From positions 620,001-684,000 of the forward strand of contig NZ_JAAGOY010000004.1 in NCBI RefSeq assembly GCF_010500215.1: a DNA stretch of 64,000 nucleotides, read 5' to 3'. Under the pieces are notes generated by a model that ran no database searches, was not told where the DNA came from, and saw only the letters and a program-made list of their open reading frames with translations. Shown here piece by piece: positions 16,749 to 25,817 of this stretch. Positions within the stretch are counted from its first letter, which is position 1; each line of letters starts with the position of its first letter. This DNA comes from Aliiroseovarius sp. PrR006. Its GTDB lineage: Bacteria > Pseudomonadota > Alphaproteobacteria > Rhodobacterales > Rhodobacteraceae. The position numbers and the translations under genes were made by a program.

Positions 16749-17908
16749 TGCATTTCGGATTGTCTGAAGAACAAGAGATGATCGTCTCGACCGTGCGGTC
16801 GTTCGTGGAAAACGAGATCTACCCGCATGAGGCCGAGGTCGAGCGCACGGGTCAGGTGCCGCATGAGCTGGGGATGGAGATCAAGCAGAAATGCATTGAT
16901 CTGGGATTCTACGCCTGCAACTTCCCGGAAGAGGTCGGCGGTGCGGGTCTGTCCCACCTCGACTTCACGCTGGTCGAGCGTGAGCTTGGACGCGGCTCGA
17001 TGGCGCTGACCCATTTTTTCGGGCGGCCCCAGAACATCCTGATGGCCTGTGACGGCGACCAGCGCGAACGCTACCTGCTGCCCGCCGTGCGGGGCGAAAA
17101 GATGGACGCGCTTGCCATGACCGAACCAGATGCAGGATCGGATGTGCGTGGCATGAAAGCCAACGCGGTGCGGGATGGCGGCGACTGGGTTCTGAACGGA
17201 TCCAAGCACTTTATCTCTGGCGCAGAACACGCTGATTTCTTTATTGTTTTCATCGCGACCGGTGTGGACGACACCCCCAAGGGGCCAAAGAAACGCATCA
17301 CCTGCTTCCTTGTGGATCGTGGAACGCCCGGCTTTGAAGTGCGCGAGGGCTACAAGTCCGTCAGCCATCGCGGTTACAAGAACTATGTGCTCGATTTCGA
17401 CAATTGCCGCCTGCCCGATGCGCAGGTACTGGGCGAGGTTGACGGCGGTTTCGCAGTGATGAACGAATGGCTTTACGCCACCCGCCTGACGGTTGCAGCC
17501 TTCTGCGTCGGGCGCGCGCGTCGCTGCTTCGATCTGGCGCTGGACTACGCTGCCGAGCGTAAACAATTCGGCCAGCCGATCGCCAAGTTTCAGGGCGTCA
17601 GTTTTCAGATCGCCGACATGATCACCGAGATCGACGCCGCCGACTGGCTGACCCTTTCGGGCGCGTGGCGGCTGGACCAGAACCTGCCCGCAAACCGCGA
17701 GATCGCCTCGGCCAAGCTTTATGCATCTGAAATGCTCGCCCGCGTGACCGACGCAAGCCTGCAGGTCTTCGGCGGCATGGGGCTGATGGACGACTTCCCG
17801 ATTGAGCGCTTCTGGCGCGATGCCCGCGTCGAGCGGATCTGGGACGGTACATCAGAAATCCAGCGCCACATCATCAGCCGCGACCTGTTCCGGCCATTGG
17901 GAGCCTAA
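16748..17908 (+). CDS. Acyl-CoA dehydrogenase, probable gamma-butyrobetainyl-CoA dehydrogenase
   Basis: A 386-residue FAD flavoprotein of the acyl-CoA dehydrogenase family. Motifs include ALAMTEPDAGSDVRGMKANA (FAD/substrate loop), ERKQFGQPIAKFQGV and the C-terminal IWDGTSEIQRHI. Most relatives have Glu in the YEGT motif as catalytic base; here the matching residue is D366. Between lcdH and an acyl-CoA synthetase plus CaiD homologue, the likely reaction is gamma-butyrobetainyl-CoA to crotonobetainyl-CoA. The true start is the ATG at 16748, overlapping the lcdH stop; a longer frame from 16517 runs inside lcdH and is spurious. Confidence 0.85.
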   Translation: MHFGLSEEQEMIVSTVRSFVENEIYPHEAEVERTGQVPHELGMEIKQKCIDLGFYACNFPEEVGGAGLSHLDFTLVERELGRGSMALTHFFGRPQNILMACDGDQRERYLLPAVRGEKMDALAMTEPDAGSDVRGMKANAVRDGGDWVLNGSKHFISGAEHADFFIVFIATGVDDTPKGPKKRITCFLVDRGTPGFEVREGYKSVSHRGYKNYVLDFDNCRLPDAQVLGEVDGGFAVMNEWLYATRLTVAAFCVGRARRCFDLALDYAAERKQFGQPIAKFQGVSFQIADMITEIDAADWLTLSGAWRLDQNLPANREIASAKLYASEMLARVTDASLQVFGGMGLMDDFPIERFWRDARVERIWDGTSEIQRHIISRDLFRPLGA

Positions 17909-17909
17909 G

Positions 17910-19937
17910 ATGGGTCGCCTCAACCGGCTTCTTCGCCCGCGCTCCATCGCTGTGATTGGCGGTGGAGTCTGGTGCGCCAATGTGATCGAGCAATGCCGCA
18001 AAGTGGGCTTTCAGGGCGACATCTGGCCCGTCCACCCGACGAAACCCGAAGTCGGTGGGCTGGCCACTTACCCCTCAATCGAAACGCTCCCCTCTGCGCC
18101 CGATGCAAGCTTTATCGGTGTGAACCGAAACGTAACCATCGAGGCCGTTGCCGCGCTGTCTGCTGTCGGTGCAGGGGGTGCAATCTGCTTTGCCTCTGGC
18201 TTTCGCGAAGCCAGCGCCGAGCTCCTGGACGGCGCGGCTCTGGAACAGGCGCTTCTGGAGGCTGCCGGGGACATGCCGATCATCGGTCCCAACTGTTACG
18301 GGCTTCTGAACCTGTTGGACGGCGCCGCGCTTTGGCCTGACCAACACGGTACGACGCGTTGCGACAGTGGTGTGGCGATCATCACCCAAAGCTCAAACAT
18401 CGCGATCAATCTGACCATGCAGAGGCGCGGCTTGCCTGTTGCTTACGTGGTCACAGCGGGCAATCAGGCACAGACCGGGTTGGCCGAGATCGGACAAGCA
18501 TTGCTGGAAGACAGCCGCGTTACCGCGCTGGGGCTGCATATCGAGGGGATCGGCGATCTGCGCGCGTTCGAGGCACTGGCCCGGCGGGCAACAGAACTGG
18601 GCAAACCCATCGTCGCCTTGAAGATTGGTCGGTCTGATCAAGCCCGTGCCGCCACGATCTCGCATACAGCATCCCTTGCCGGTAGCGACGCAGGTGCACG
18701 GGCGCTTTTAAGGCGCTTGGGCATCGGGCAAGTGGACGATCTGTCGGCCTTTCTCGAGGCACTTAAGCTGCTACATATCACCGGCCCGCTTAGCTCGAAC
18801 CGCATTGCCTCGGCCTCGTGCTCGGGTGGCGAAGCCAGCTTGATGGCAGACGCGGCTCACACCTACCAGATCGATTTCCCCCCCCTCACACCCACTCAAT
18901 CGGACGGGCTGCGCGCAGCGCTTGGTCCGAAGGTCGCGCTTGCCAATCCGTTAGACTACCACACCTATATTTGGGGCGACGCAGCGGCCATGACCGCGAC
19001 CTTCACCGCGCTGCTGCAAGGCGATCTGTCGCTTGGGATCGTTGTCTTGGACTTCCCGCGCACGGACCGCTGCGACGGGGCTGAATGGGATCTGGTGATC
19101 GATTCCGTCGAGGCCACCATGACCGCCACGGGACGCCCCATGGGCATTCTCGCCTCGCTTACGGACACTATGCCCGAGGCCGTCGCTCAGGACCTGATGG
19201 CGCGCGGTATCGTGCCATTTTCCGGAATGAAAGAGGCGATGGCGGCCATTGATCTGGCGGCAAACCTGCCCGCGATGACCACAGACGCCCTGTTTCTGGA
19301 GCCTCCTGCGGACAAGGGTTCGACACTATCAGAAGCCGAAGCGAAATCTGCGTTGGCGCAGTTTGGGCTGCGGGTGCCCGGGGCAGACCGGGCGATCTCT
19401 CCTGAAACCGCTGCAGCCGTCGCCGATAGCGTGGGCTTCCCCGTTGTACTGAAAGGCGAAGGCGTCGCTCACAAGACCGAAGCAGGAGCAGTCGCTCTGG
19501 GTCTGTCCACTGCATCGCAGGTCGAGACCGCTGCGCGTGCCATGCCAACCGACAGCTTCCTTGTTGAAGAAATGCTGACCGCTGTTCTGGCCGAGCTACT
19601 CGTCGGCGTGACCCACGATCCGGCGCATGGTTATGTGCTGACGCTCGCGGCCGGAGGAACGCTGACCGAGATCCTGAAAGACAGCCGCTCTTTGCTGGTG
19701 CCTGCCAGCCGTACGCACATCCGCGCCGCGCTTGAACAATTGAGGATCGCACCCTTGCTTGCAGGGTATCGCGGCGCTGCGCCTGCAGATATGAACGCCG
19801 TGCTGGACGCAATTGACGCGATCCAGTCCTATGTGATGGCCAATCCCGTGGCCGAAATTGAAGTGAACCCGCTTATGGTCATGGCCGATCGCGCCGTGGC
19901 CGCTGATGCCCTGATCCGTACCGGAGGAGAGACATGA
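17910..19937 (+). CDS. ADP-forming acyl-CoA synthetase, probable gamma-butyrobetaine/carnitine CoA ligase
   Basis: A 675-residue single-chain ligase of the ADP-forming acetyl-CoA synthetase family. It has an N-terminal CoA-binding Rossmann domain (RPRSIAVIGGG), a succinyl-CoA-synthetase-like middle domain with phospho-His candidate H252 in TISHTASLAG, and a C-terminal ATP-grasp domain from about residue 470 (FPVVLKGEGVAHKTEAGAV, AEIEVNPLMV). It should activate gamma-butyrobetaine or a related betaine with CoA at the head of the pathway. Start ATG at 17910, one base past the dehydrogenase stop. Substrate is assigned from operon context only. Confidence 0.83.
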   Translation: MGRLNRLLRPRSIAVIGGGVWCANVIEQCRKVGFQGDIWPVHPTKPEVGGLATYPSIETLPSAPDASFIGVNRNVTIEAVAALSAVGAGGAICFASGFREASAELLDGAALEQALLEAAGDMPIIGPNCYGLLNLLDGAALWPDQHGTTRCDSGVAIITQSSNIAINLTMQRRGLPVAYVVTAGNQAQTGLAEIGQALLEDSRVTALGLHIEGIGDLRAFEALARRATELGKPIVALKIGRSDQARAATISHTASLAGSDAGARALLRRLGIGQVDDLSAFLEALKLLHITGPLSSNRIASASCSGGEASLMADAAHTYQIDFPPLTPTQSDGLRAALGPKVALANPLDYHTYIWGDAAAMTATFTALLQGDLSLGIVVLDFPRTDRCDGAEWDLVIDSVEATMTATGRPMGILASLTDTMPEAVAQDLMARGIVPFSGMKEAMAAIDLAANLPAMTTDALFLEPPADKGSTLSEAEAKSALAQFGLRVPGADRAISPETAAAVADSVGFPVVLKGEGVAHKTEAGAVALGLSTASQVETAARAMPTDSFLVEEMLTAVLAELLVGVTHDPAHGYVLTLAAGGTLTEILKDSRSLLVPASRTHIRAALEQLRIAPLLAGYRGAAPADMNAVLDAIDAIQSYVMANPVAEIEVNPLMVMADRAVAADALIRTGGET

Positions 19938-20737
19938 CCGACCTGACAAACCTGACCGACGGCCCGATCCGTACAGCCCGCAAGGGTCATGTGTTCGAGG
20001 TCACGCTGGACCGTCCTAAGGCCAACGCGATTGATCTGGCCACCAGCCGGATCATGGGTGATGTGTTCACCGCGTTTCGCGATGATCCTGAACTGCGCGT
20101 CGCGCTTCTGACCGCCGAAGGTGATAAGTTTTTCTGCCCCGGGTGGGATTTGAAAGCGGCTGCGGACGGCGATGCTGTGGATGGCGACTATGGCGTCGGC
20201 GGCTTTGGCGGGTTGCAAGAGCTGCGCGGACTAAACAAGCCCGTTATCGCGGCCGTGAACGGCATCTGCTGCGGCGGCGGGCTGGAACTGGCGCTGTCGG
20301 CTGACATCATCCTAGCTGCGGATCACGCCAGCTTTGCGCTGCCGGAAATCCGGTCGGGTACTGTTGCAGATGCGGCCTCGATCAAGCTGCCCAAGCGGAT
20401 CCCCTATCACATCGCGATGGAGATGCTTTTGACCGGGCGCTGGATCGACGTCGAGGAAGCTGCGCGCTGGGGCATGGTTAACCATATTTATCCAGCCGCC
20501 GACCTGATGGCCGAGGCGCGCAAACTGGCCGAGCTACTGGCGTCCGGCCCACCACTGGTCTACGCCGCGATCAAGGAAGTCGTGCGCGAGGCTGAGGACA
20601 TGAAATTTCAGGACGCGCTGAACAAGATCACCAAGAGCCAGTTTGAAACGGTAGAAAAGCTCTATCGGTCCGAAGATCAGCTGGAAGGCGCGCGGGCCTT
20701 TGCAGAAAAGCGCGATCCGGTATGGAAGGGTAAGTAA
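19934..20737 (+). CDS. caiD: Carnitinyl-CoA dehydratase / crotonobetainyl-CoA hydratase
   Basis: A 267-residue crotonase-fold protein closely resembling E. coli CaiD: TLDRPKANAID, PGWDLKAAADG, GGGLELALSAD, FALPEIRSG and the C-terminal RAFAEKRDPVWKGK all have direct counterparts. E118 and E138 correspond to the catalytic Glu pair of CaiD. It should interconvert crotonobetainyl-CoA and L-carnitinyl-CoA, linking the acyl-CoA dehydrogenase product to carnitine. The ATG overlaps the ligase stop (ATGA); a strong terminator follows, making it the last gene of the operon. Confidence 0.92.
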   Translation: MTDLTNLTDGPIRTARKGHVFEVTLDRPKANAIDLATSRIMGDVFTAFRDDPELRVALLTAEGDKFFCPGWDLKAAADGDAVDGDYGVGGFGGLQELRGLNKPVIAAVNGICCGGGLELALSADIILAADHASFALPEIRSGTVADAASIKLPKRIPYHIAMEMLLTGRWIDVEEAARWGMVNHIYPAADLMAEARKLAELLASGPPLVYAAIKEVVREAEDMKFQDALNKITKSQFETVEKLYRSEDQLEGARAFAEKRDPVWKGK

Positions 20738-20753
20738 CCACCCTCAAGATTCA

Positions 20754-20781
20754 AAAGGGCGGCCCGGATAGGACGCCCTTT
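20754..20781. terminator. Terminator between caiD and proV
   Basis: AAAGGGCG and CGCCCTTT form a perfect 8-bp stem around a 12-base loop, with A/T tracts outside the stem in both directions. It separates the converging carnitine and pro operons. Confidence 0.8.
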
Positions 20782-20801
20782 CGTGTTTCTGAGATACCAG
20801 A

Positions 20802-21824
20802 TCAGGCGTGCATCGCCGCCACCGCGTCGGCCAGATGAACCTGCCCTGTGACTTTGCCATGTTCGTCCTTCACCGGCACGATATGCCCTTCGGCGCCTGC
20901 GATCACTTCAAGAGCGTCCTCAAGCACCATGCTGTCCGCCAAGGCATCCCCCGCCGGAGCAGCTCCGTTCAGGGGCTTTTGAAGCGCGCGCAAGCGCACC
21001 ACTTTGGCGCGGTTGATCTCGCGCGTGAAGTCCGCGATGTAGTCGTCCGCCGGGTGCAACACGATGTCCTGCCCATCGCCGGTCTGGATCAACGCCCCAT
21101 CCCGCAGGATGGCAATGTTGTCGCCCAGTCGCAGCGCCTCGTCCAAGTCGTGGGTAATGAAAACGATGGTCTTGTGAAGCTCTTCCTGAAGCTCCAGCAG
21201 GATACCTTGCATATCCATCCGGATCAGCGGATCCAGCGCCGAGAACGCCTCGTCCATTAGAAGGATATCGGCATCGGTGGCCAGCGCTCGCGCAAGACCC
21301 ACACGCTGTTGCATGCCGCCCGACAGCTGTCCGGGATAGTAATCTTCGTATCCCGACAGCCCCACACGATCCAACCAGTGGCGCGCGCGCTTCCCAGCTT
21401 CGTCTTCTTTAATCCCCTGAATCAGCAGACCGTATTCGGCGTTTTCGAGAACCGTGCGGTGGGGCAGAAGTGCGAACTTCTGAAACACCATCGACATCTT
21501 GAAACGGCGCAAATCACGCAGACGATTTTCATCCATCGCCAGAACGTCTTCACCATCGACGATCACCTCGCCGGCCGTAGGATCAATCAAGCGGTTCAGG
21601 TGGCGAATAAGCGTCGACTTGCCCGACCCGGACAGCCCCATCACCACTTGGATCTTACGATCGTGCATATCCAGCGAGATGTCATTCAAGCCAAGCACAT
21701 GGCCGGTTTGCTCCAACAGATCATCCTTGGACAGACCATCGCGCACCTTCTTCATCGCCTTGGCAGGGTTGTTGCCAAAGATCTTATAAAGGTTGCGGAT
21801 CGAGATCTTGATGTCATCAGTCAT
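20802..21824 (-). CDS. proV: Quaternary-amine ABC transporter, ATP-binding subunit
   Basis: A 340-residue ProV/OpuAA-type ATPase. Walker A GLSGSGKST is at residues 63-71; LSGGMQQRVGLARAL, Walker B ILLMDEAFSALDPLIR and FITHDLDEAL follow, then one CBS-like module in the last 70 residues (MVLEDALEVIAGAEGHIVPV), the region that senses osmotic or nucleotide state in this family. The ATG at 21824 overlaps the end of proW by eight bases; the frame start at 21902 is inside proW. Next to a carnitine operon, the substrate could be carnitine, gamma-butyrobetaine, choline or glycine betaine. Confidence 0.9.
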   Translation of the reverse strand: MTDDIKISIRNLYKIFGNNPAKAMKKVRDGLSKDDLLEQTGHVLGLNDISLDMHDRKIQVVMGLSGSGKSTLIRHLNRLIDPTAGEVIVDGEDVLAMDENRLRDLRRFKMSMVFQKFALLPHRTVLENAEYGLLIQGIKEDEAGKRARHWLDRVGLSGYEDYYPGQLSGGMQQRVGLARALATDADILLMDEAFSALDPLIRMDMQGILLELQEELHKTIVFITHDLDEALRLGDNIAILRDGALIQTGDGQDIVLHPADDYIADFTREINRAKVVRLRALQKPLNGAAPAGDALADSMVLEDALEVIAGAEGHIVPVKDEHGKVTGQVHLADAVAAMHA

Positions 21825-22704
21825 GGCCAGTCTCCCGATACGCTTGCAGGCGTTTGCCATAGGTCTGACTGACACGGTCAAAGATGATCGCCAGTGCCAC
21901 AATGGCCAAGCCGTTCATCAGGCCAAGTGCCAGATACTGGTTTGAAATGGCCCGCAACACAGGAACGCCAAGCCCCTGCACACCGATCATCGAGGCTATG
22001 ACGACCATCGACAGTGCCATCATGATGGTCTGGTTTACACCCGCAAAGATGTTGGGCAGCGCCAGTGGAATCTGCACGCCAAAAAGCTTCTCTTTGTAGG
22101 AGGCGCCGAAGGCCTCGGCGGCCTCCATCACCTGTTTGTCTACAAGTCGGATGCCCAGATTGGTCAGGCGCACGATAGGCGGCAGCGCATAGATACAGAC
22201 CGCCAGAAGCCCCGGCACCTTGCCGATGCCCAGAAGCATCACCACCGGGATCAGGTAGACGAAGCTGGGGATCGTCTGCATCACATCAAGAATGGGCGTG
22301 ATGATCGACTGTGCGCGGTCATAGCGTGCCATCAACACGCCAAGCGGAATGCCCACGAGGATACACAGGAACGTCGCGACCGAGATGATCGCCAGCGTCG
22401 ACATCGTGTCTTCCCACATACCAAAAAAGCCGATGACCATCAGACAGACCCCTGCCCCAAAGGTGATCTTCCACGATCGGGCACCGGCATAAGCCAACCC
22501 GCAGAGCACAACGATAATGATAGGCCACGGAGTGGCGAGAAGCAGGTCCTCGAACCAGACCAAGAACTTGAGAAGCGGATAGAAGATTGCTTCGATTGTT
22601 TCACCCCATGCGCGGGTGAATTCGCGGAACGTGCCGTCAATCGCACGTCTGAGCGCACTCAGGTCTTTGCGCCCAAGTGACGGGAATTCGGTCAGAAACT
22701 CCAT
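21817..22704 (-). CDS. proW: Quaternary-amine ABC transporter, permease
   Basis: A 295-residue ProW-type permease with about 70 N-terminal residues before the membrane core, then six or so spans. The EAA-loop region reads EAAEAFGASYKEKLFGVQIP, and VMQTIPSFVYLIPVVMLLGIG is the family signature. GGGGGCAGGA precedes the ATG at 22704. It lies between proX and proV in one leftward operon. Confidence 0.92.
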   Translation of the reverse strand: MEFLTEFPSLGRKDLSALRRAIDGTFREFTRAWGETIEAIFYPLLKFLVWFEDLLLATPWPIIIVVLCGLAYAGARSWKITFGAGVCLMVIGFFGMWEDTMSTLAIISVATFLCILVGIPLGVLMARYDRAQSIITPILDVMQTIPSFVYLIPVVMLLGIGKVPGLLAVCIYALPPIVRLTNLGIRLVDKQVMEAAEAFGASYKEKLFGVQIPLALPNIFAGVNQTIMMALSMVVIASMIGVQGLGVPVLRAISNQYLALGLMNGLAIVALAIIFDRVSQTYGKRLQAYRETGHD

Positions 22705-22801
22705 GTCCTGCCCCCCTGTGTATTTTGCTTATTCATGCATTCGCCAAGGGCACATACAGCGCCCTCGGCTAGGTTCAAATCGGCTGCGCGATCCCTTTGG
22801 A

Positions 22802-23812
22802 TCAGAGCGCGCCTTTGACCTTGTCCGCCACGTCTGCCGGCACCCAAGTGGTCCAGAGGTCTTCGTGGATGGACAGGAACTCATAGGCTGCGTCTTCGCC
22901 AGTTGCCTGATTGTCGGTCATGAAGACCAGCATTTCGTTCATCACAGAGCCAGGAAACACGCGAGCCTTGAAATAGTCCTGCGCCGGGCCCGAGTTCGCG
23001 ACGAAATCATCGGTCACAACGGTCGAGACCTGACTTTCGGTCCAGGACGACGGTTTCGGGTCAGCACAGTCCTGCTCGGCTTTTACCATGCAGCCGTCCC
23101 AGTTTTCGGACCCGCCCCATTCGGCTTCAAACGGCAGTTTCACCATCTGGTATTTGCCGATCAGAGCCGTGGGCGACCAGTAATAGCCAAACCAAGGTTC
23201 GCCACGTTCGGCAGCCTTGGCCATCGAGCCATCCAGCCCCGCGCCGGAACCCGGATCAACGATAACCCAGCCTTTGTCTTCCATGCCGAAGGCGCGGAAC
23301 AGGTTGGCGTTGGTCAACTGACAGCCCCAGCCCGCCGGACAGGTTACGAAGGCGCCTTTCGACGGGTCTTCCACATCCGGAAACAGGTCCGGGCGCGCCA
23401 GCACCTTCTCAACGGTATTCAGGTCGGGGTGTGCTTCTGCAAAGGCCGGGGTGATCCACCAGCCCTCGCCCAGATCGGTGATCGGGCCGTCATTCAGGAC
23501 AACCATCGACCCCTCGCCAGTGGCGATGGCCAGAGGTTCACGTACGGCGTTGGTCCAAAGCTCGGGCGCCACATCTGGCTGACCCTTTTCATTCATCGAA
23601 GCAAATGTGGTGGTGGTGGCACCGGGCACTTTTTCGACATCGCATCCATAGCCTTCGCTCAGGATGATGGCATCAACGTTCGCCATCAACTCGGCCGAGG
23701 CCCAGTTCATTTCGGCAATGGAAACCTTGCCGCATTCCTCCGCTGCTGCGCCTTGGCTGAACGCAAACAAAGCACCAGCTACACCAAGTGCACCTTTGAT
23801 AGTTTTTTTCAT
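22802..23812 (-). CDS. proX: Quaternary-amine ABC transporter, periplasmic binding protein
   Basis: A 336-residue ProX/OpuAC-type binding protein. The signal peptide ends near AAA-EE (residue 24). The mature part has several Trp and Tyr residues typical of aromatic cages for trimethylammonium groups (GEGWWITPA, GYYWSPTALIGKY). Cysteines in CPAGWGCQ and WDGCMVKAEQDC could form disulfides. The start at 23812 gives a proper signal peptide; the upstream extension to 24010 looks non-coding. It is first in the operon. The ligand is not settled by sequence alone. Confidence 0.9.
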   Translation of the reverse strand: MKKTIKGALGVAGALFAFSQGAAAEECGKVSIAEMNWASAELMANVDAIILSEGYGCDVEKVPGATTTTFASMNEKGQPDVAPELWTNAVREPLAIATGEGSMVVLNDGPITDLGEGWWITPAFAEAHPDLNTVEKVLARPDLFPDVEDPSKGAFVTCPAGWGCQLTNANLFRAFGMEDKGWVIVDPGSGAGLDGSMAKAAERGEPWFGYYWSPTALIGKYQMVKLPFEAEWGGSENWDGCMVKAEQDCADPKPSSWTESQVSTVVTDDFVANSGPAQDYFKARVFPGSVMNEMLVFMTDNQATGEDAAYEFLSIHEDLWTTWVPADVADKVKGAL

Positions 23813-24088
23813 TGTTGGGGTTTTCCCTATCCAGATCTTTGTCGACTTGAAGGGCCGCGGATCTTCGGTTTCACGGCCAGTCACCAGCCCTCGCGGCTGA
23901 TTTCCCGGATGTATCGACCTTGCGGCGTCACTGCTCCGAGCTGCCTCAGCAGTGAACCACGGAGAATGCGAAATTGCAACATCTTTGAATATTTCCCCGC
24001 ACAGGCGCAAATATACACAAGATATTGTGGTCTCTCGTGAAATCTTCTTGCGAAACCCTCAGAAACGCCCCCCCCCTGCAGGAGAGCA

Positions 24089-25690
24089 CTATTGCAGGCC
24101 AGCTTTACCAAGATCCGAGGTCAGCGCCGTAATCTGCGTCTGCGAGGTCATCGGGTAGGTCGTCCAAAAAGTCTTTAGCGAGTACATCGGCTCGATGCTC
24201 AGGATCTCTTCCACCTCCCATTCGGCGCTTTCGATATCCCCTTGCCGCACCATACACGCGGCCATGTATATACGCGCTTCCAAGTTCGAAGGGTTTCGTG
24301 CGGACGCTTCGCCTAAATTGATCAATGCCTGCTCGCACTCATCCAGAAAGTAATAGGCGCGCCCGAGGAGTAAAAAATAGAGATAGCCCGCGTCGGGCTG
24401 CAACCGGATCGCGTCACGCAAAAGCGGCAACGTGTCGGCAGGCTGGCCCGTATATGTCCGAATTCCCCCCAGCAGGGCCAAGGCATCAGCGTATCCGGGG
24501 TCCCTCTTCCGGGCTTCATTCAGGGCGGCCTCGGCTGCCGCAAAGTTGCGCCTTTGCGTTTGAACGTATCCAATCACCCAGTATTGGTCCGGCAGATCAG
24601 GTTCAATGCTCAGCGCGGTTTCTGCCATCGCCTGCGCCTGACCAAGTGCATGTTCTGTATCATTCACCCAACCGTTGCGAAAATCAGCGGCATGGGTCAG
24701 GGCCAAACCACCATACGCCCGCGCAAAATTGGGATCACGCGCGATCGCTTGCTGATACAGCCTTCGAGCGTGGGTATTGCTTTGTGGGTCGCGCGGTAAA
24801 AGGGCCGCGCGGGCTTGTAAGAACAGATCATAGGCCTCGATGCTGTCGGTCAGCGCACGCGATTGCGCGGTCCGATGTGCCAGATCGATATCAAGCGCCA
24901 AAGCAGCGACGAGATCGGCCTCGATCAGGGCCTGTACCTCAAGAAGATCTGAAAACGCGCGGTCATGTCGCTGGGTCGATAGGATAACGCCCGTGACAGC
25001 GTCGCTTAGCCGCGTGTCGATCCGGATGCGCGCGCCTGCCCGCAAGACATTACCTTCTAGGTGATAGTCGGCGCTTGACCCGGTGTTCAACTGGGACGCC
25101 ACGACCTGTGGCACACCAACCAAACCGTTCAGTATGGATTGTTGGACACCTTGCGCCAGATAATCCTGCGCGGGATCTCCACTGATGTTCTGAAACGGTG
25201 CAACGGCGACGTGAACGCGGTCATCGCCCCGCACAACGACCTCGTGTACAGGGTCTTCAAGCTGCCAAAGGGCGACAAACAGCCCTGCTATCAAGACAAG
25301 CATTCCAGCCCCGGCGGCTAGAATGCTTCCCAGTTTCCATCCCCCCGCGTGCTGAGGCGCAAGCGGTGACACATCAGCGATCAACCGATACCCTCGTTTC
25401 GGGATGGTCTCGATTACGCGTGGATTGCGGGCATCATCCTTAAAGGCTTTGCGGATCTTGATGATCGCATTGGTCAGACTGTCGTCCCCCACGATCACAT
25501 CGCCCCAGATCGCATCCTGCAGCTGATCACGCGACACGACCTCTCCGGCGTGGGCGAAGAGGTGGACAAGCACCTCCATCGACTTCGGCTCCAGCCGCGT
25601 GACCTGATCCCCCAGCGCAATCTCGTTGGTGTCCGGCGTCACAATGTGATCCAGCACAACGTATTGGGGATGATCTTCAGAGGACGGCAT
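24089..25690 (-). CDS. CadC-like winged-helix regulator with TPR repeats
   Basis: A 533-residue one-component regulator. Residues 10-110 form an OmpR/CadC-type winged helix (LEPKSMEVLVHLFAHAGEVV ... IETIPKRGYRLIADV). One membrane span lies at about 120-142 (LAAGAGMLVLIAGLFVALW), then a TolB-like segment (VAVAPFQNISGDPAQDYLAQG) and TPR repeats from about residue 320 to the end, so the sensor part is periplasmic. It is divergent from the methyltransferase-nitrilase-GFA operon and is its probable regulator. I prefer the ATG at 25690; a GTG two codons earlier (25696) is also possible, and neither has a strong ribosome site. Confidence 0.85.
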   Translation of the reverse strand: MPSSEDHPQYVVLDHIVTPDTNEIALGDQVTRLEPKSMEVLVHLFAHAGEVVSRDQLQDAIWGDVIVGDDSLTNAIIKIRKAFKDDARNPRVIETIPKRGYRLIADVSPLAPQHAGGWKLGSILAAGAGMLVLIAGLFVALWQLEDPVHEVVVRGDDRVHVAVAPFQNISGDPAQDYLAQGVQQSILNGLVGVPQVVASQLNTGSSADYHLEGNVLRAGARIRIDTRLSDAVTGVILSTQRHDRAFSDLLEVQALIEADLVAALALDIDLAHRTAQSRALTDSIEAYDLFLQARAALLPRDPQSNTHARRLYQQAIARDPNFARAYGGLALTHAADFRNGWVNDTEHALGQAQAMAETALSIEPDLPDQYWVIGYVQTQRRNFAAAEAALNEARKRDPGYADALALLGGIRTYTGQPADTLPLLRDAIRLQPDAGYLYFLLLGRAYYFLDECEQALINLGEASARNPSNLEARIYMAACMVRQGDIESAEWEVEEILSIEPMYSLKTFWTTYPMTSQTQITALTSDLGKAGLQ

Positions 25691-25733
25691 AAGCACGCGC
25701 TTTCATGGGGTTTTTCTTATCATAGCGCAAAAA

Positions 25734-25756
25734 ACGGAAAACCGTCGGAAAACCGT
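25734..25756. repeat. Tandem 11-bp repeat in a divergent promoter
   Basis: CGGAAAACCGT occurs twice in direct succession at 25735-25745 and 25746-25756. The first copy, with the preceding A, forms the inverted repeat ACGG-AAAA-CCGT. Lying between the CadC-like gene and the methyltransferase gene, it is a candidate binding site for the winged-helix regulator, whose relatives bind tandem repeats. Confidence 0.45.
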
Positions 25757-25817
25757 TGGGACTTTTTCCGACGATGTTTTGCAGGCTTTCAGAAGAGCTT
25801 TGACTGGAGGGCACACA

